Assembly (NCBI RefSeq): GCF_026914265.1
Contig: NC_069123.1
Coordinates: forward strand, 54,285,473-54,349,472
Reading direction: 5' to 3'
Source of the DNA: Mya arenaria
Lineage: Eukaryota; Mollusca; Bivalvia; Myida; Myidae
Length of the DNA stretch: 64,000 nt
Below are positions 63,701 to 64,000 of the stretch, piece by piece (the first letter of the stretch is position 1; every line of letters starts with the position of its first letter). The notes beneath the pieces were generated by a model. It worked only from the letters and a program-made list of their open reading frames with translations, ran no database searches and had not been told where the DNA came from. Position numbers and translations under genes: made by a program.

Positions 63701-63727
63701 GCCGTCTCGGACCTCGTGACCCAGTTC
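48738..63727 (-). CDS. SLC8: Na+/Ca2+ exchanger (SLC8/Calx type), last nine exons
   Basis: Minus-strand exons: 63727-63551, 56827-56631, 56413-56169, 55960-55728, 55573-55468, 51713-51535, 51197-51026, 50383-50226 and 48980-48738. They join in phase to 569 residues; the first part of the protein lies past the right edge. The exchanger swaps three Na+ for one Ca2+ across the plasma membrane. The first exon matches the loop before the sensors (HDRGWYRVNATRMLTGGRKL). CBD1 follows (AVVEFTAAAVSVLENEGKVR to TIINDD, with acidic DDCEWEPDEF), then CBD2 (LEFAKPSLVIKESYYVARIP to TIVNDD). The C-terminal membrane part has the alpha-2 repeat (GTSMPDTFASK and GNVNGSNSVNVFLGLGLPW) and ends GPKIASGVFVIFLWVFYVIL and VKDVIKVSF. 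Only one form of each CBD exon was found. Two introns hold giant minisatellites. Confidence 0.96.
51740..55010. repeat. 40-bp minisatellite, about 81 copies, with a 718-bp higher-order unit
   Basis: The monomer is agctttgacgggaatgatga followed by gggcgacgtgggtgcatgtt, with many variants. A distinctive block containing aaggatgcatcctagctttg recurs near 53013, 53731 and 54449, exactly 718 bp apart each time, and the sequence between is almost identical. This marks a recent block duplication of 18 monomers, two bases short of 720 through a shared small deletion. Frames inside (HPRGPHHSRQS-like) come from the repeat. It fills the exchanger intron between exons 55573-55468 and 51713-51535. Confidence 0.95.
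55011..55467. other. Exchanger intron remainder
   Basis: Unique AT-rich sequence between the minisatellite and the last CBD2 exon. It includes a short (at)n run near 55423-55437. No exon recognised. Confidence 0.5.
57110..60794. repeat. 75-bp minisatellite, about 49 copies
   Basis: The unit is ctatggtaaaggtatatcat, ttgtttgtataatgtactgt, atctgattcatatctacgtg, cggaatcctgcataa. Copies stay in exact 75-bp register over 3.6 kb: ggtaaaggta falls at 57121 and again at 60721, 48 units apart. Substitutions are few and recurrent (ttgtttg/ttctttg, gcgga/gcaga, ggtaaa/ggtcaa). No frame stays open across a unit. It sits in the large exchanger intron between exons 63727-63551 and 56827-56631. Confidence 0.97.
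60795..63550. other. Rest of the large exchanger intron
   Basis: AT-rich intron without a recognised exon. It contains a perfect-looking 45-bp tandem duplication at about 61015-61104 (cagcactattagacgtaggg and onward) and a GAT/GAC microsatellite at 62513-62577. Confidence 0.6.
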
Positions 63728-64000
63728 CTGTAGGCGAAAGAGTTACTCATATACATGTATCATATTATGTTAATATTAAGTCCTAATTTTCACTAAACTT
63801 ACACCAGTTTTATTGTATCAATGTGGAATAGTTAAATGTATCGTTATTCGCCGTTCAAAAGATTTACTTTAACGGATGAACCCCCTACTCATGATACGAC
63901 GGAAAGGCGCTTTATATTATTTGGCTTTTTAAAATATGTATATACATCAAGAAGGTTTGAAAATTTTGTACATAGAAGCAGCTCTAGCAGGATCATATCG
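63728..64000. other. Start of the next exchanger intron
   Basis: AT-rich. The acceptor cgcctacag of the 63727 exon lies at its left edge. No further exon before the end of the window. Confidence 0.6.

Overview
The window looks like nuclear DNA from an invertebrate animal, most likely a bivalve mollusc. The reasons are AT-rich, repeat-dense DNA, introns with GT-AG borders, and conserved animal genes split over small exons. Several dispersed elements with tandem cores are of a kind I associate with bivalve genomes. The animal assignment rests on the genes and is firm; the bivalve assignment is an inference.

Six protein genes can be assembled exon by exon, with reading phase holding across every junction. 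From left to right they are: (1) part of a methylthioribose kinase gene on the minus strand (4636-5767); (2) an ATF4-type bZIP factor on the plus strand (CDS 10954-12402), with an upstream exon carrying a three-codon uORF and a 56-codon uORF that overlaps the CDS out of frame; (3) COX10, heme A farnesyltransferase, minus strand, six exons, 505 codons (15445-24646); (4) WIPI2, plus strand, eleven exons, 506 codons (27467-37054), with one GC-AG intron and an in-phase alternative donor; (5) a 628-codon death-domain protein, plus strand, six exons (41422-47866), whose middle part resembles a TRADD-type N-terminal domain; (6) the last nine coding exons of a Na+/Ca2+ exchanger (SLC8/Calx type), minus strand (48738-63727), whose 5' part lies beyond the right edge. 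Genes 5 and 6 converge, with about 0.9 kb between their stop codons.

The rest is repeats. A 29-bp array opens the window. A dispersed element with 180-bp core monomers occurs three times with different monomer numbers (966-2450, 14083-14805, 38745-39055), and further tandem-core elements lie at 20225-21359, 35250-36030 and 44322-44600. A mariner DNA transposon with perfect 29-bp ends sits inside an older inverted-repeat element (6733-8755), next to a 355-bp foldback element. Two LINE 3' remnants, a hAT-like MITE, another MITE and SINE-like pieces occupy introns and intergenic DNA. Two very large minisatellites fill introns of the exchanger gene: about 81 copies of a 40-bp unit with a 718-bp higher-order period, and about 49 copies of a 75-bp unit with no visible length change.

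The genes do not form an operon. Loosely, ATF4 (integrated stress response), methylthioribose kinase (methionine salvage), COX10 (respiratory heme) and WIPI2 (autophagy) all belong to stress and metabolic housekeeping; I see no evidence that their closeness is functional. No retrovirus-like, Polinton-like or toxin remnant was recognised, and no complete tRNA or rRNA gene.
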